From Phorcus lineatus (taxonomy: Eukaryota > Mollusca > Gastropoda > Trochida > Trochidae): a stretch of DNA of 64,000 nucleotides. The notes below the pieces were generated by a model, which did no database searches, was not told where the DNA came from, and saw nothing but the letters and a program-made list of their open reading frames with translations. The DNA is taken from the NCBI GenBank assembly GCA_921293015.1, contig OV121093.1, positions 1,054,001 to 1,118,000 on the forward strand, given 5' to 3'. Made by a program: the position numbers and the translations under genes. Of this stretch, positions 12,977 through 25,745 are shown in pieces (positions within the stretch are counted from its first letter, which is position 1; every line of letters starts with the position of its first letter).

Positions 12977-13472
12977 TTAACTCTGATACAGCTTAATTGT
13001 GATACAGCTTAATTGTGATACAGCTTAACTCGGATACAGCTTAACTCGGATACAATTTTACTCTGATACAGCTTAACTCGGATACAGCTTAACTCGGATA
13101 CAGCTTAACTCGGATACAGCTTAACTCGGATACAGCTGAACTCGGATACAGCTTAACTCGGATACAGCTTAACTCGGATACAGCTTAACTCGGATACAGC
13201 TTAACTCGGATACAGCTTAACTCTGATACAGCTCAACTCTGATACAGCGTAATTGTGATACAGCTTAATTCGGATACAGCTGAACTCGGATACAGCTGAT
13301 ACAGCTTAACTCCAATACTGCTTTACTCGGATACAGCTTAACTCGGATACAGCTTAACTCGGATACAGCTTAACTCGGATACAGCTTAACTCGGATACAG
13401 CTGATACAGCTTAACTCCGATACTGCTTTACTCGGATACAGCTCAACTTGCATACAGCTTAACTCGGATACA
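12977..13472. repeat. Minisatellite, 16-bp unit, about 30 copies
   Basis: The unit is GATACAGCTTAACTCG. Variants cluster towards the array edges (for example TTAATTGT at the left). It begins about 85 bp after the 31-bp array and is unrelated in sequence. Confidence 0.95.
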
Positions 13473-13479
13473 TCTGCAA

Positions 13480-16400
13480 AAGCAGTTAACGTCCAGCAGT
13501 TGATAGACAAACTGTAACCTTGAACTTAGCTTATCTCTGGTAATTTTATCTATTTATTGATGTGTTGGTTTATAAGGTTACATTTATCCTCATCATTGTT
13601 CTATTTCAAATGATTAATTGAAAAAAGTAAATTTACTTACTCATTTATATGCGTTATAAAAGTAGTAAAGATTTATGTATATATTTACGGTGACTATTAA
13701 CCTAATTTGACTATTGGGATGGTATTAGTGTATTGCATATTGTTATTGCAATAGCGATAGACTGTTGTGACCCACTTTTGCAGTTGCTGTTATTAAGTTT
13801 GGTTCCAAACACATATTTAGTGATTCTTAAAGATTGTATAGGGAACATCTGATTAATGATTTCATCCAGTTTAGATTGTTTAACAAGCATTCACCACTTA
13901 TAAAGAAAATTTCACATCCTGGACATCAAAAAGTGAAATGAATCCATATAAATATGAGTGAATTACTCCTACTTCATAAATAAAACTTAGCCACGAAAAA
14001 TAACTATTGGGTTAGTGAATATTTTACATTTCAAAGATGGTACACATGATTGAATGTTAGTGTTTTCATGCTTCCTTCTGATAGGGTACCGTTGGAAAGA
14101 TGACCCACCAGTCAAGAAATATAAAGAGTTAGATCCCATATGTATGGACATTTTGAAATTGTGATTTCTTTATTTTCGTAAATACACTAATAAAGTTCTA
14201 ATATCTGAACTTATTTTGTCCAGTGTATTATCTGAAATCAATTTTTATCCAGCCATTTCCAACACATTTGAGAAATATTGATTTAAGTGATAAACTATAA
14301 TATGTATACATGTTTATTACCAATGTGGTTGTTCATAAGCGGTGACATATTTTCAATATGAGCACATGTGCACATATCACTTTTGCTTAGCAATGATTGT
14401 CTAATGGCGAGTTACCATATTTTGTCATCTGTGAAAACATTAAATCATTGTTCTTGACGTCACTGTAGCAGGCCGTCAGAAGTGAGCGAGGCCATTTTCT
14501 GAACATTTCCATGCGTTTGAAATAGAGTAGAATCGGTAATAGAGAAATTATTATCCTGGGAAGTGTGTCATTATGACTTTTACGAAACTCATGCAATTTC
14601 TTAGTAATTCTACCTGGAGTGTGGTGTTTATCATGATCTCTCTATGTTATTCTACCTGGAGTGGAAGTTTATTGAACAATGACTTGTGTGGGTATGTGAA
14701 ATGAGTGATTATCTCTATAATCGGCTGAACATATGACCTTTTTATGTCAAGAGTTCATGACCTGTAAGGGGCTATCAGGGCTGCCTAACTCATACTCTTT
14801 GGGAGTATTGTGTACACTTAAAGAGCCACTCCGTGAGTTGTTGGAGTCACATATGCTAAACTTAATCAATAGTGTCATTTGATCTAGAAAATGACACACC
14901 TATTCTGGTATCGGGTATTGAGTTTGAAAAGTCATAAATATGTCAGCATTACTTTAAGGGTTTGACAAGTAGATACTTGTGTAAGGGTGTCATATCCTGT
15001 ATGAGCTCTGGGACATCAGTGTCGTCCTCAGAGCTTCAGTTCAAGGATGATATTCGTCTTGACTCATACAGGAAGCCATATCAACACCCATATCATACTA
15101 TTTTTATCATTTATATACCACTAATGAAGTCCTTTTGTTCTAGTCCATGTGCAATATGAATATTGCTCTTGAAGACGGTCTGAGACAGGTTATTTGCTCT
15201 TGGAGATGGTCTGATACATGATGCAGGTTATTTACTCTTGAAGACACCCTTTTTTCAATTTTAAAATATAGCACTGATGCACTCACTAAAATAAATGTCA
15301 GCGATAATGCTATAGTTCTGTATTGAATTGTATTACCTGTATTGGAATAGTTTGTCATTGTTTACATGATTTATCAGTAATTATTCTTCTAATCATTTGA
15401 TGTGTAAAATTCCAAAATTGCCTATTATAAAGAAGTTTTGAGAAATATCGACCAGGAGGTGTAAAAAATTGTATTAGCCACAGTGACTATCTTATACACA
15501 TCTAAGCACAATTATATCCATGCTATTCAAGGATGAATCTCTATCATTAGTTGAGGGCGCTCTCATCAGTGGAAAACTTTACCAGTGCCTGAGTCAGATA
15601 TATATAAATATATATATATATATATATCTGGTGCTATTGTCTCTGCTAACAAGTAGGTGGAGTTACTGCATATAGTCAGCATGGTATAATGCGCACATTG
15701 ATACCCAACCAAACAGGATGTAATAGATAGCTTACTTGTGTGATCAACTGATTTGTCGCCTTCAACAGACCGACATGCCGTTTAGGTTACCTTGACCCAT
15801 AGACGTTGTCCTGCTTCGTGACTGTACATAATTAGGAGGCTTTAATACAGTCTAGTTCCTCATTCAGCAAGTCTAGATTTGACTGAATAAAGATATTCAT
15901 GAATAAGGTGCCCCGAAATTTGTGTTAAGTGGATGAGGGAAGAGTAAATTATTATAATATTGCATAGACTTAATTTTAGTCTACCATGGACTATGAATAC
16001 CACATTATACACAATAGGAGTCCTCTCTACACAACCTAATTTGCTGAAATCTTGAAGAGAACATATTTCAGGGATTGAATATTTTCCTCACAGCAAACCA
16101 TGCTTTTTCAGTCACATGTTCAATAACTTGACATTTACCTTCAAGAATTAAGGAAAAAAACAACAGATTCACTTTCATTGATCTATACATGATGCTGTGT
16201 TTGCCAATCTTAAAGGGAAGTAACTCTCTTCTCTGTGTGTGATAGGCTTATCTGAAGTTGTCTCCAGAGCTAAATGATATTTTGCTAGTTCGAATCTGCG
16301 ATTAAAACGTAATTTTTATTGTGATATTTAAGTCATTGTATTTTTAAACAAATTTTGGAATCGAAACAGTTAATTATGAAAAATTAATATTTATGTTAAA

Positions 16401-18058
16401 TCATATGCAAGATTAAAGTTAATCAACAACACACCATTATGTACATGTCGTCAGAAAGATGTTGTATTGGAAATAAGTTATTATGCTCATTTATTTTTCA
16501 GGATGGTTAATGATTAATAATCTCATTAGATATAAAAATTTCGTATTGAACTTGCCAAGGTGTGCCAAATATATAGAGATATTACCTAAGGAAGTGTAAA
16601 ATGACTTTAACCAAATGAGAGCCACATTTATACATAAAATCACACAAGTTTTTAAGAGTTGTAAGACACACTTCTGCTTTTCCATTTAAGACACATCTTA
16701 CATCTATCCGTGATGCTGTGTTTGCCCATCTAAAAGGGAAGTAACTCTCTTCTGTGTGTGTGATAGGCTTGTCTCAATTTGTCTCCAGAGCATTTTAACA
16801 TTTTGCATCTGCCATCAAAACGCAATTTTCATTGTGTTATTTAAGTCATTGTATTTTTAAACTAATTTAAAAAATTGAAACAGTAACTTATACGAAACCA
16901 AACTTTTGCGGGCAATATTTTTTTACTGCCGATTCTTTTCCATGGAAAACTCAGGTGTTGGCCTGCTTCCTGTGATACAGGCTGTTGAAGTAGATGGTTT
17001 TGTGATGTCACAGAAGACGGTAACTCAGAAACAATCGTTGCTAAATAGATATGGCAATAGTGATACATGTATATGTTCTTATATTGAAAATATGTCATCA
17101 CTAATGATAAACCATATGGGAGTTTTTACAATCCCAATTGATCACCTCCATTTATAAAACATTAAACCTCATAGTGAAACCATCTGTCAGGATCATATCA
17201 CATGACGGCTTCCAAAACAATAATTGCCTGTCTGGAATAATTGCATTCATTGATTAACCGCCAGCATATATCAGTTCTTGAAGAAAAATACTGGAGAAAG
17301 TATTCAAGTATTTAGATAAAATTTGCTAAGCAGCCCATTCTCTACTGGTTAATTCAGCTGTGATTGCCTGAACACTTAACAAAGGCACGTAGCACGTGTC
17401 TCATATATACAATATATCAGGATATTCATTATATATTCAATATTGTAAGGTGATGCACTGATGCTTTGCCATAAGAGACAATATATCCTGATACTATTGA
17501 CATAATTTGTAAACTATGTAAATTTGAAAAGTATTCCTATTTAACATATCTCTCAGAATCATTATTCATATCACATGATGATTTTCAAAACAATAATTGT
17601 CTGCCTAGAATATTTCTGTGAATATTTGCCAGCATATATGAGTATTTGAAGACGAATTCCTAGGCAATTGTTTAAAGATTACAGTAAATTCAGTGAGCAG
17701 TCTATGTAAAGATCTCTCTAAATAGCCAGTGCATGTTGATCTCTACTGGCTGATTAACCAGTGACTGCCTGGACACTTAACATAAGCTGTTGATATGGGA
17801 TTTACGGGACATCACGTAAGGGTTACCAATCAGCTAAATATGCTATCCAGTGAGAAGTAAACACAACACTAGTTCAACAGTTGCTGTCTGCGTGAAGTGT
17901 TCAATGCTTGTAAGTATTACCTAACATAAATCAGTCGGGTCTGACTAATATTAAATGGACTGTTAACTCTGTCGATATGTGGCAGATTTACAATCCACCT
18001 TTGTCAGCTGGGTGATTGTAGGTTAACTCAGCCTCAATTAGCCTCAATTTACATTTTT
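13480..18058. other. Gene-free stretch with old dispersed duplications
   Basis: I see no supported gene. An (AT)n run lies at about 15598-15629. Two direct copies of a repeat with AAGGGAAGTAACTCTCTTCT lie at about 16185-16345 and 16710-16880. A further old duplication pairs about 17180-17390 with about 17550-17790. Short open frames here have no recognisable domains. Confidence 0.5.
16185..16880. repeat. Direct pair of a dispersed repeat
   Basis: The copies at about 16185-16345 and 16710-16880 both begin TGATGCTGTGTTTGCC, continue through AAGGGAAGTAACTCTCTTCT and end in ATTTAAGTCATTGTATTTTT. The motif AAGGGAAGTAACTC is, from general knowledge, common in mollusc repeats. The DNA between the copies (about 16346-16709) shows no gene. 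Confidence 0.75.
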
Positions 18059-18070
18059 GATTCTTTTTCA

Positions 18071-18276
18071 GGGTAAAACTTCCATTGGGTACCTTATTGC
18101 AAATTCATTATTCAGATGAAAATAACACGAAAGTTGTAGAAATATTGAAAATATTACGTATTAACTAAAAACTTACCCGATCTTATCGGCCGCCTGCCTT
18201 GTACTCGCCCCTAACACAGCACACGCGAGTACTGGGTAAAGGGACGTAATCCAAACCCAAACCTCACTTTCATAAC
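18071..18276 (+). repeat. Left inverted terminal repeat of the DIRS-like element
   Basis: About 205 bp, the reverse complement of 24310-24513. The inner half, including CGATCTTATCGGCCGCCTGC, is identical between the two. The outermost bases (18059-18070) are unique to this end and reappear, inverted, in the internal complementary region. Confidence 0.93.
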
Positions 18277-18801
18277 TTTCGTTGCGGTTGCAACATGTGC
18301 TGAAGAGTTTGGCTGAAGAAAGTTTTCAGAAGCTAAGAAAATGACAGAGAAAGAAAATGTATGTGTGGTAAAGTTATTGTTATCGCAAAGGCTTTACGTT
18401 TTTCGCATATTCGCATTTTAATGTAGAATTTTTGGTTCTTGTTTCACACGTTCATGTTTCAAAGGCCATGTGGTTGGTAACTGCGGGGTCGTATGTTTGC
18501 TTCACTCGCTTTTACTTTTGATTTGCGTGCTTTTATTTCGCAAATGCATGTATTATATATACCTTTTCTTTAAGGATTTGTGTTATATATTTCATGTGGT
18601 GCGATTTCTTCCCGTTCGTTTTCTTACTCACGGCGAGTTATCGTATGTTGTATTGCTTGGGGGGTCAAGTACCTCTTACCGTTTTTTACATTACTAAAGC
18701 CTTTGCGAGTTTAGTTATGTTATAATTTTAATTTCATGTGCATGTTGATGTTACTTATAATACACATGTTTACATAACTTTGGGCATCCCTCACCAACAT
18801 T

Positions 18802-20777
18802 TTGTTCGACTTGCAGTCCTTCAAAAGTTGCGAGGGGTGCCTTGCTTCCCTGCCCCCGCAGGATAATCACACTTGGTGCATCAAGTGTCTTGCTCAGTCT
18901 CCTCATGACGATGAGCAATGCAAGATTTGTCTGGACTTCACCCCGAGAGCTCGGAAGACACGTCGGGCTGACTTGGATTTCTTCAGAGACATCATCCATG
19001 CAGGGGGAGAGATTACGGATCAGGTACCTCCCTCAAAAAAGATTCGTAAGGGTAAGAAGGGTAAGAGCTCTTCGGCGGCCTCTTCTTCCGCCCCCTCTGG
19101 GGAGGCGGGGGAGAAGCGGCAGAAGACCTCTGAAACTGCGCAAGTTTCAAACACAGTTTCCACACCCACCCTCACACCTACACCCACAACCACAACCACA
19201 CTTGCACCTGCAATTACTATGCAACAGATTAACCTTTTGCTTGCAGATCAGATGAGATCTGTTCAGTCCATGTTTAAGGACACGGTGGCTGAACTCCGAG
19301 AGGAGATGAGGCCCCGGTCCGAGGGACGGGACTGTTCAGTTCTCTCCAGTGGAGGTGGGGGGTCTGTTCTCGGTTTAGGCCGGGGCCAGACCCAGCTGCC
19401 TAGGGTTACGCCCAAGCCCGGTCTAGGCCGGGGGGGGTTGGTGTTAATGAGGGTTCATCCCGTCCTGGCCTCGGCCTTGACGCGGGTCGAAACCTCGACA
19501 CTGCAGTCTCAGGAACTGTCCTGTTGCCTGCCAAAGGGCCATTGGTAATCCCAGGTCTTGTACCAGGGGGCGCCACGGTTCAGGGTCTGCCCAAGAGTAC
19601 TTCCCAAGTGGCCTCGGCCACCTCTGGGATTGAGTCTCGGGGCCGGGGTTCGGAGTTGAACCAGGTTACGACCGGGACCATTGTGCAAGGTCGTCAGGAT
19701 CGTCAGGCTTTTCCTGTCCTTCCCTTGGATAATGAGTCAGAGGTCGACCCCGATGGGGGCCAACTTTCTGACCAGGATTCTGAGGAGGATTCGGATGAGT
19801 CTGGTGTTCTTGATCCACCGCCCAAGATGTCCTCTACCCTGCGTCAGGTGCGTGACAAGATGGCACGGGCCCTGCCGCAGGTGGTTATGCCTGAGGAGAC
19901 TTCGGACTCGGCTGAGTTCCGCCTGCCGGGGGATGTGTTTGCTGCGGCAAAGGTATCTCAGACTCGACTCCGTATCTTGCCCTCATTGACGATTGAGGTA
20001 ATTGATCCTCTCTTATCGGGTGCTTGGAAGAAGTTTGATCTTCCTGAGCTCGTTAAGAAGTACCCGATGTGGGAGGACCAATTATTTTCGTTGCCAGAGG
20101 TGGACGAGTGCGTCATTGCCTCGGTCACTCTGCAAGGGTCTTCGACCAAGCAGGGCCGGCGGCTGCCTCCTTTTAAGCTTTGTGGTCAGACGCTGAAGGC
20201 AGCATACCTGGGCTTTCAGGAGCAATTCAGGAATGCTAGTAAGCAGCTTCGGATCAGTATTCATTCAGCTTACATTACTGCCATGCAGCAGAAGTTGATT
20301 GAACCAAGCACAAGCTCTGATTCTTCAGGGCTCAGTGGGCAGTTGATCGAGGTGCAGAGTTTCCTGGTGAAGGACAGCTTGCGTAGCTGCTCCAGCCAGG
20401 TTATGAACGCAGTTATGGGCATGCGCCGCCTGTGGATGTCGGAGTCGAAGTACTCCAAGGCCACACAAGAGAGACTGCTTGGTTTGCCTTTTCGGTTAGG
20501 GGACACCCTTTTTCCTGGGGCAAAACAAGTGGTCAAGGACGCTGCGGAAACGGCTAACTCCCTCTTAGAGACCAAGGTCCTGTGGGAGAAGCCTAAATCC
20601 AAAAAGCAGCGGGCTTCAGTCCTTGCTAACGCCTACCCTGATGTGCCGGCTAGGGGCAGGGGGGAGGGTTGGAAAGCTCCAATCCGCCCCCTTCCGGGCA
20701 AAGGCAAGAAGGGCAAAAGCAGAGTTGGCTCTCAGCAGCTTTTTCGGGGCCGGGGGAAGCCACAGGCGTCCCAGTAG
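18802..20777 (+). mobile_element. Gag-like region of the DIRS-like element
   Basis: The first coding region begins with a cysteine/histidine-rich segment (CEGC, then HTWCIKC, then CKIC) typical of the N-terminus of DIRS gag-like proteins. A basic, serine- and proline-rich stretch follows, then a long acidic-to-neutral region, ending in a basic glycine-rich tail. Function is assigned by position and composition. It is broken. Confidence 0.7.
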
Positions 20778-20799
20778 CACCGAGAGAACCTCCAGAGGT

Positions 20800-22400
20800 C
20801 TCGTCCCAGATCGTCCAGGTTTCACCAGGGGTCGGGACCCTATGCTTGTTGCCAGAAGTTCCAGTTGGGGGTCGACTCAAACTGTTTGTGAACCAGTGGG
20901 AGACGGTAACAACGAACCCCTGGGTTTTGTCCACCCTTCGAGATGGCCATTTACCAGTGTGGACTCATGGGCCCCCTACTTTCTCGTTGATAAGGCACAC
21001 TCTGGTCCCTGCCTCCTTGGAGAAAGCACAGATACTCAGAGACGAGGTCAAAGCGTTGCTGGACAAGGCTGCGATCGAGTTAGTACCGAGGGGTCAGGAA
21101 TACGAGGGGCACTACTCCACGTATTTCATTGTCACCAAAAAGGATGGGGGGTTCAGGCCTATTCTCAACCTGAAGGGTTTGAACAAGATGATTCAGGTAC
21201 CGTCCTTCAGGATGGAGACACTGCGTTCAGTGATCTCATCCGTCGAGACAGCTAGGGGATTGGCTCTCGTCGATCGATCTCAAGGACGCGTATCTTCATG
21301 TGCCTATGCACCTCGAGTTCAGGAAGTACCTGCGGTTTTCCTTCGACAACAGGTGTTACCAGTTTCGGGTGCTCCCCTTCGGCATCTCTACGGCGCCAAG
21401 GGTGTTCACGAAACTGATGTTGATACCAGCTCAAGTGGCCAGGTCGAGGGGAAAGTGTTGTCATCCGTACCTCGACGACTGGCGCATCAGGGCCTTGTCC
21501 CGTCAGGCAAATCTGGCAGCGACGCAGGCAGTGTTGGATATCCTGTTGAATTTGGGCTGGATTATCAATCTCAAGAAGTCAGATCTGGTTCCTTCTCAGG
21601 ACCAGATTTTTCTTGGGGCACGTTTCAATACGGAGCGAGGGATGGTCTCCCTGTCGCCAGACCGTATTGCCAAGGTGCAGAAGGTCACTCTCAGTTTCCT
21701 AGAGGCCAATGCTCCCCCAGCACGGGCTTGGCTCCAGCTGCTGGGGAATATGGCGGCAACGATAGATGTTGTGTGGCGAGCACGCCTGCGGATGAGGCCC
21801 ATCCAGCAGGCACTGTCAGCCCTTTGGTCACACTCGGAGAGCTACGAGAAAGGTCTCAGAGCGCCAGAGTGGATGATTCCACACCTGTTATGGTGGACAG
21901 AGGTCGAGAACTTGTCCAGGGGTTTACCTTTGGAGGTTCCGATCCCATCTATCACAGTCCAGACGGATGCCTCGCTGACAGGTTGGGGTGGAGTGTTGGA
22001 CGAACTCACTGCATCGGGTCTTTGGACCGAGCAGGAGTGCAAGTTGCACATCAATGTACTCGAGTTGAGAGCGGTCAGACTGGTGTTCCAGCACTTTCTG
22101 CCTCAGGTCAGGGGTCAACAGGTTCGTCTCGAAATGGACAATCAGACGGCCATGACCTATATACGGAAACAGGGAGGCACTGTGTCTCCCTCTCTTCTGC
22201 AGGAGACCTGGCAGTTTCTGCTGTGGTGCGACCTGCACGGAGTGAGTGTGACCCCAGTGTATCTACCAGGGGTGGACAATGTGCGGGCAGATGCTCTGTC
22301 GCGACGCATTCTAGCCCCCCACGAGTGGATGCTCAGTCCCGAGATATTCGGGACTATTTCCCTATTGTACGGGTCATTCCAGGTGGATCTGTTTGCCTCT
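20800..22400 (+). mobile_element. Reverse transcriptase and RNase H region of the DIRS-like element
   Basis: Conserved reverse-transcriptase blocks are visible: TKKDGGFRPILNLKGLN near 21135, the FRVLPFG block near 21364, and the catalytic YLDD near 21470. RNase H follows with TDASLTGWGG near 21963, the DNQTA block near 22139 and ADALSR near 22290. The downstream DLFAS and AFPPVPLI blocks are usual in DIRS polyproteins. The region is broken. Confidence 0.88.
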
Positions 22401-22679
22401 GGGATGAACCACCAGATACCAGTGTTCTGCTCCCGCATCCCCGTTCCAAGGGCGTTTGCAGCAGACGCGTTTCACATAGATTGGAAGGGAAAGGTACTGT
22501 GGGCGTTCCCACCGGTACCACTGATAGCCAGAGTGCTTGCTCAGATGGCTTCGCAACAGGCCGCACTATTAGTGCTTCTAGCACCTCTGTGGCCGTCTCA
22601 GAGTTGGTTTCCGGTAGTGTTGGGGAGTCTAGTACAACCTCCCACTCTATTACCATCTCTTCCCTATCTACTGTCTCAG

Positions 22680-23760
22680 GACGGAGAGCCACATCCGAAT
22701 CCCAGGATTCAGTGGGTGGCCTGGCCTCTATCAGGGATCGCCTCCAGAAGAGCGGAATTTCAGCAGCAGTTGCTAACACAATTCTTGCTTCGAGGAGGGA
22801 TTCGACAAACCTTCAATATGATGATCGATGGGCCTGTTACGCGCGCTGGTGTGTCGATAGAGGGGATCTCGATCCCTTTTCTGCGTCTGTAGGTACCGTG
22901 TTAGAATTCTTGCAGTCAAGACTAGAGGCTGGCCTGGCCGCCTCGACTGTCAGGGGCTATTCAACGGCTGTCTCAGCGTTCCACATTCCTGTTGAAGGTA
23001 CGGTTCTAGGATCGCACCCTCTAATACAGAGATTCTTGGCGGGCGTGGACAGAATAAGGCCTATCGTGAGAAAGACTAGTCCGCATTGGGATCTATCTGT
23101 GGTCCTGGACTGACTTTCGGGGCCAGCTTTTCAGGCTCCGTCTTCGCTTTCCATGCAGTTGTTAAGCTGGAAGACAGCATTTTTGGTAGCTTTAACGTCC
23201 GGCAGGCGGGTAGGGGACATACATGCTATGTCCTCTGATCCCGAGCTGACTGTTTTTCATAAAGACAGAGTCAGCATTAGACTGCCGGACTCGTATCGGC
23301 CCAAGGTGGAAGTTTTCATGTGACAGCCCCTATTGAGCTTCCCGTTCTCCGTCAGGCCACTTCATCTAGTGCCTCGGTTAATGCCAAACCTCATGTCCTG
23401 GATGTCCGTAGATCACTTAAGGTGTATATCAAGCGTACGATGGACATACGGAAGGATAAGCAACTTTTTTGTTGCTATGGAGGCGGGAAAACGTTTCAAG
23501 ATGGCTGGTTTCTGCTATTTATATGGCGTATGTACATAAAGGTAAGACGCCTCCAGAGGGTCTCAAGGCCCATTCGGTTAGGGCAGTGGCAACGTCTAAG
23601 GCGTATGCCGCAGCCCTGCCCATTGAAGAGATCTGCTCAGCGGCAATTTGGAGCCGGCCGAGCACTTTCATTAAGCACTACCAACTTGACAAGCACTCAA
23701 GGGAACGTGCTCGGTTTGGTCAGTCAGTTCTTTCCAGTGGGCAGGGTCAACAACTGTAAT
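22680..23760 (+). mobile_element. Tyrosine recombinase region of the DIRS-like element
   Basis: The N-terminal core-binding part includes YDDRWACYARWCVDRG and a STVRGYSTAVSAFH helix near 22940. The C-terminal catalytic part keeps the HxxR motif (HSVRAVATSKA) near 23570 and the nucleophile region STFIKHYQLD near 23665. This recombinase, in place of a DDE integrase, separates DIRS from LTR retrotransposons. The region is broken. Confidence 0.85.
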
Positions 23761-24169
23761 TGGAAAATGGGGTTTTCTTTTGGTTGCTTGACGCACTGTT
23801 TTAAAGTTGCACCGTAAGGGCCTGGCCATGGGTTGGCAGGCCTAGTTGCATTAACTTTCACTTCTGCACCTGTATATACAGTTCACCTGTTTTGCACTTC
23901 AGAGGTTTTCTGCCGTTTGGGGATATTTTATGGGACATATCTGGAAAATTCCTTTCCCTTTTTTCCAAATAAAAGGGGGGGGGGGGGATTTCGAGCATAA
24001 ACATTATGCCGTAATCGCTATTTTCTAGCTTGGTATTAGATATCCCACGGTACCCGATCTCTCGCCTGTGATTGCGCCTGCTGGCGGTCAAGTTGACGGG
24101 GTGAGTGACGTTTGCTTTATTTATGTCAGAATTCCACTCCCATATGTCTATCTATAGGAGTCTGTTTTT

Positions 24170-24265
24170 TGCAATAAGGTACCCAATGGAAGTTTTACCC
24201 TGAAAAAGAATCGCACCAACCTGGAGAGGTTGCTGATTCTTTGAAGGGAAAACTTCCATTGGGTA
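24170..24265. repeat. Internal complementary region of the DIRS-like element
   Basis: The first part (24170-24212) is the reverse complement of the outer left end (18059-18101). The second part (24211-24265) is the reverse complement of the outer right end (about 24495-24549). This fused copy of both termini is the template DIRS elements use to complete their ends through a circular intermediate. It fixes the element boundaries at 18059 and 24549 to within a couple of bases. Confidence 0.92.
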
Positions 24266-24309
24266 ACCGCCTCCCTCCTCCCGCCTTATTCTGACTAATT
24301 AGTTGATTA

Positions 24310-24513
24310 GTTATGAAAGTGAGGTTTGGGTTTGGATTACGTCCCTTTACCCAGTACTCGCGTGTGCTGTGTTAGGGGCGAGTACAAGGCAGGCGGCCGA
24401 TAAGATCGGGTAAGTTTTTAGTTAATTCGTAATATTTTCAATAGTTCTACAACTTTCATGTTATTTTCATCTGAATAATGAATTTGCAATAAGGTACCCA
24501 ATGGAAGTTTTCC
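24310..24513 (-). repeat. Right inverted terminal repeat of the DIRS-like element
   Basis: The reverse complement of 18071-18276 with three or four differences. A further segment unique to this end (about 24514-24549, with AGAATCAGCAACCTCTCCAG) completes the terminus and is mirrored in the internal complementary region. Confidence 0.93.
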
Positions 24514-24549
24514 CTTCAAAGAATCAGCAACCTCTCCAGGTTGGTGCGA

Positions 24550-25149
24550 ATTTCCAGACCAAAATTTTAAAGTGAATTTTAAGCTTGCATGTTTGATAAA
24601 TAGAGAATGCTAAACATCTTGTTTGAAGATATTTTTTATAAAAAGAGGAAGTGGTTTGATATTAGAAAGAGCGAAAGAGAGTAAAGAGCAACAGATACCA
24701 TTCATGTGCTTCACATGTTTAATAAAATGTCATTAAACTGGGCTTAGTATTTTACTTTGTACCCGTCGATTTTTCATCAAATGAAAATCACCAAGATTGC
24801 CATTGAAGCTACCACGGTACTCTAGCTACTGACACTTTTAACAAATCTTGATAAAATAATTGTGCCAAGCAAGGTTTTATTTATTTATTTTTTCGACCAC
24901 CGACTGTGGATTTCCATGAAATAATTCCGTAAACCAATTGATAAAAAAAAAATGGCCTAACATTGTAACGTCATGCTTAATTATTGAGATGTCAGTCCTC
25001 ACGCAATGTTATGTCAAAACGTCTTATAAAAATGTTGCAGATTTATTAAACAGTGGTATCTTCATGGGGCGAGATGAGATGAAATGACATTAGATGAGTG
25101 ACCATGTAATAATGTGATTGCCACACAAAAACCTTCTGTTGGTAATCGA
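24550..25149. other. Gene-free flank of the DIRS-like element
   Basis: AT-rich DNA with no recognisable gene, repeat or promoter. Confidence 0.5.
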
Positions 25150-25745
25150 TTTACATTCCTCACACAGCATTTATATAGTGTCCTTGAATAATGGTTGGTT
25201 GTGTACATTGGTACATTCCTCACACATTATTTATATATTGTCCTTGAATAATGATTGGTTGTGTACATTTGTACATTCCTCACACAGCATTTATATATTG
25301 TCCTTGAATAATGGCTGGTTGTGTACATTTGTACATTCCTCACACATTATTTATATATTGTCCTTGAATAGTGGTTGGTTGTGTACATTGGTACAATCCT
25401 CACACAGCATTTATATATTGTCCTTGAATAATGGCTGGTTGTGTACATTGGTACATTCCTCACACAGCATTTATATAGTGTCCTTGAATAGTGGTTGGTT
25501 GTGTACATTGGTACAATCCTCACACAGCATTTATATATTGTCCTTGAATAATGGCTGGTTGTGTACATTGGTACATTCCTCACACAGCATTTATATAGTG
25601 TCCTTGAATAATGGCTGGTTGTGTACATTGGTACATTCCTCACACAGCATTTATATAGTGTCCTTGAATAATGGCTGGTTGTGTACATTGGTACATTCCT
25701 CACAGCATTTATATAGTGTCCTTGAATAATGATTGGTTGTGTACG
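25150..25745. repeat. Minisatellite, 60-bp unit, 10 copies
   Basis: The unit includes TACATTCCTCACACAGCATT, TATATAGTGTCCTTGAATAA and TGGTTGGTTGTGTACATTGG. Because 60 is a multiple of three, both strands show long open frames with 20-residue periodicity. These are by-products of the repeat and not genes. Two sub-types (ATAGTG/ATATTG and AATGG/AGTGG) alternate. Confidence 0.95.

Larger units (their letters stand above)
18059..24549 (+). mobile_element. DIRS-like tyrosine-recombinase retroelement (fossil)
   Basis: A retroelement of about 6.5 kb with the DIRS layout: inverted terminal repeats, a gag-like region, reverse transcriptase with RNase H, a tyrosine recombinase, and an internal complementary region just inside the right repeat. 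It is clearly more GC-rich than its surroundings. DIRS elements integrate through their recombinase and make no target-site duplication, and I see none. The two terminal repeats differ at only about three or four of roughly 204 positions, so the insertion looks recent. The coding part is broken, with about four interruptions, so this copy looks inactive. Confidence 0.92.
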
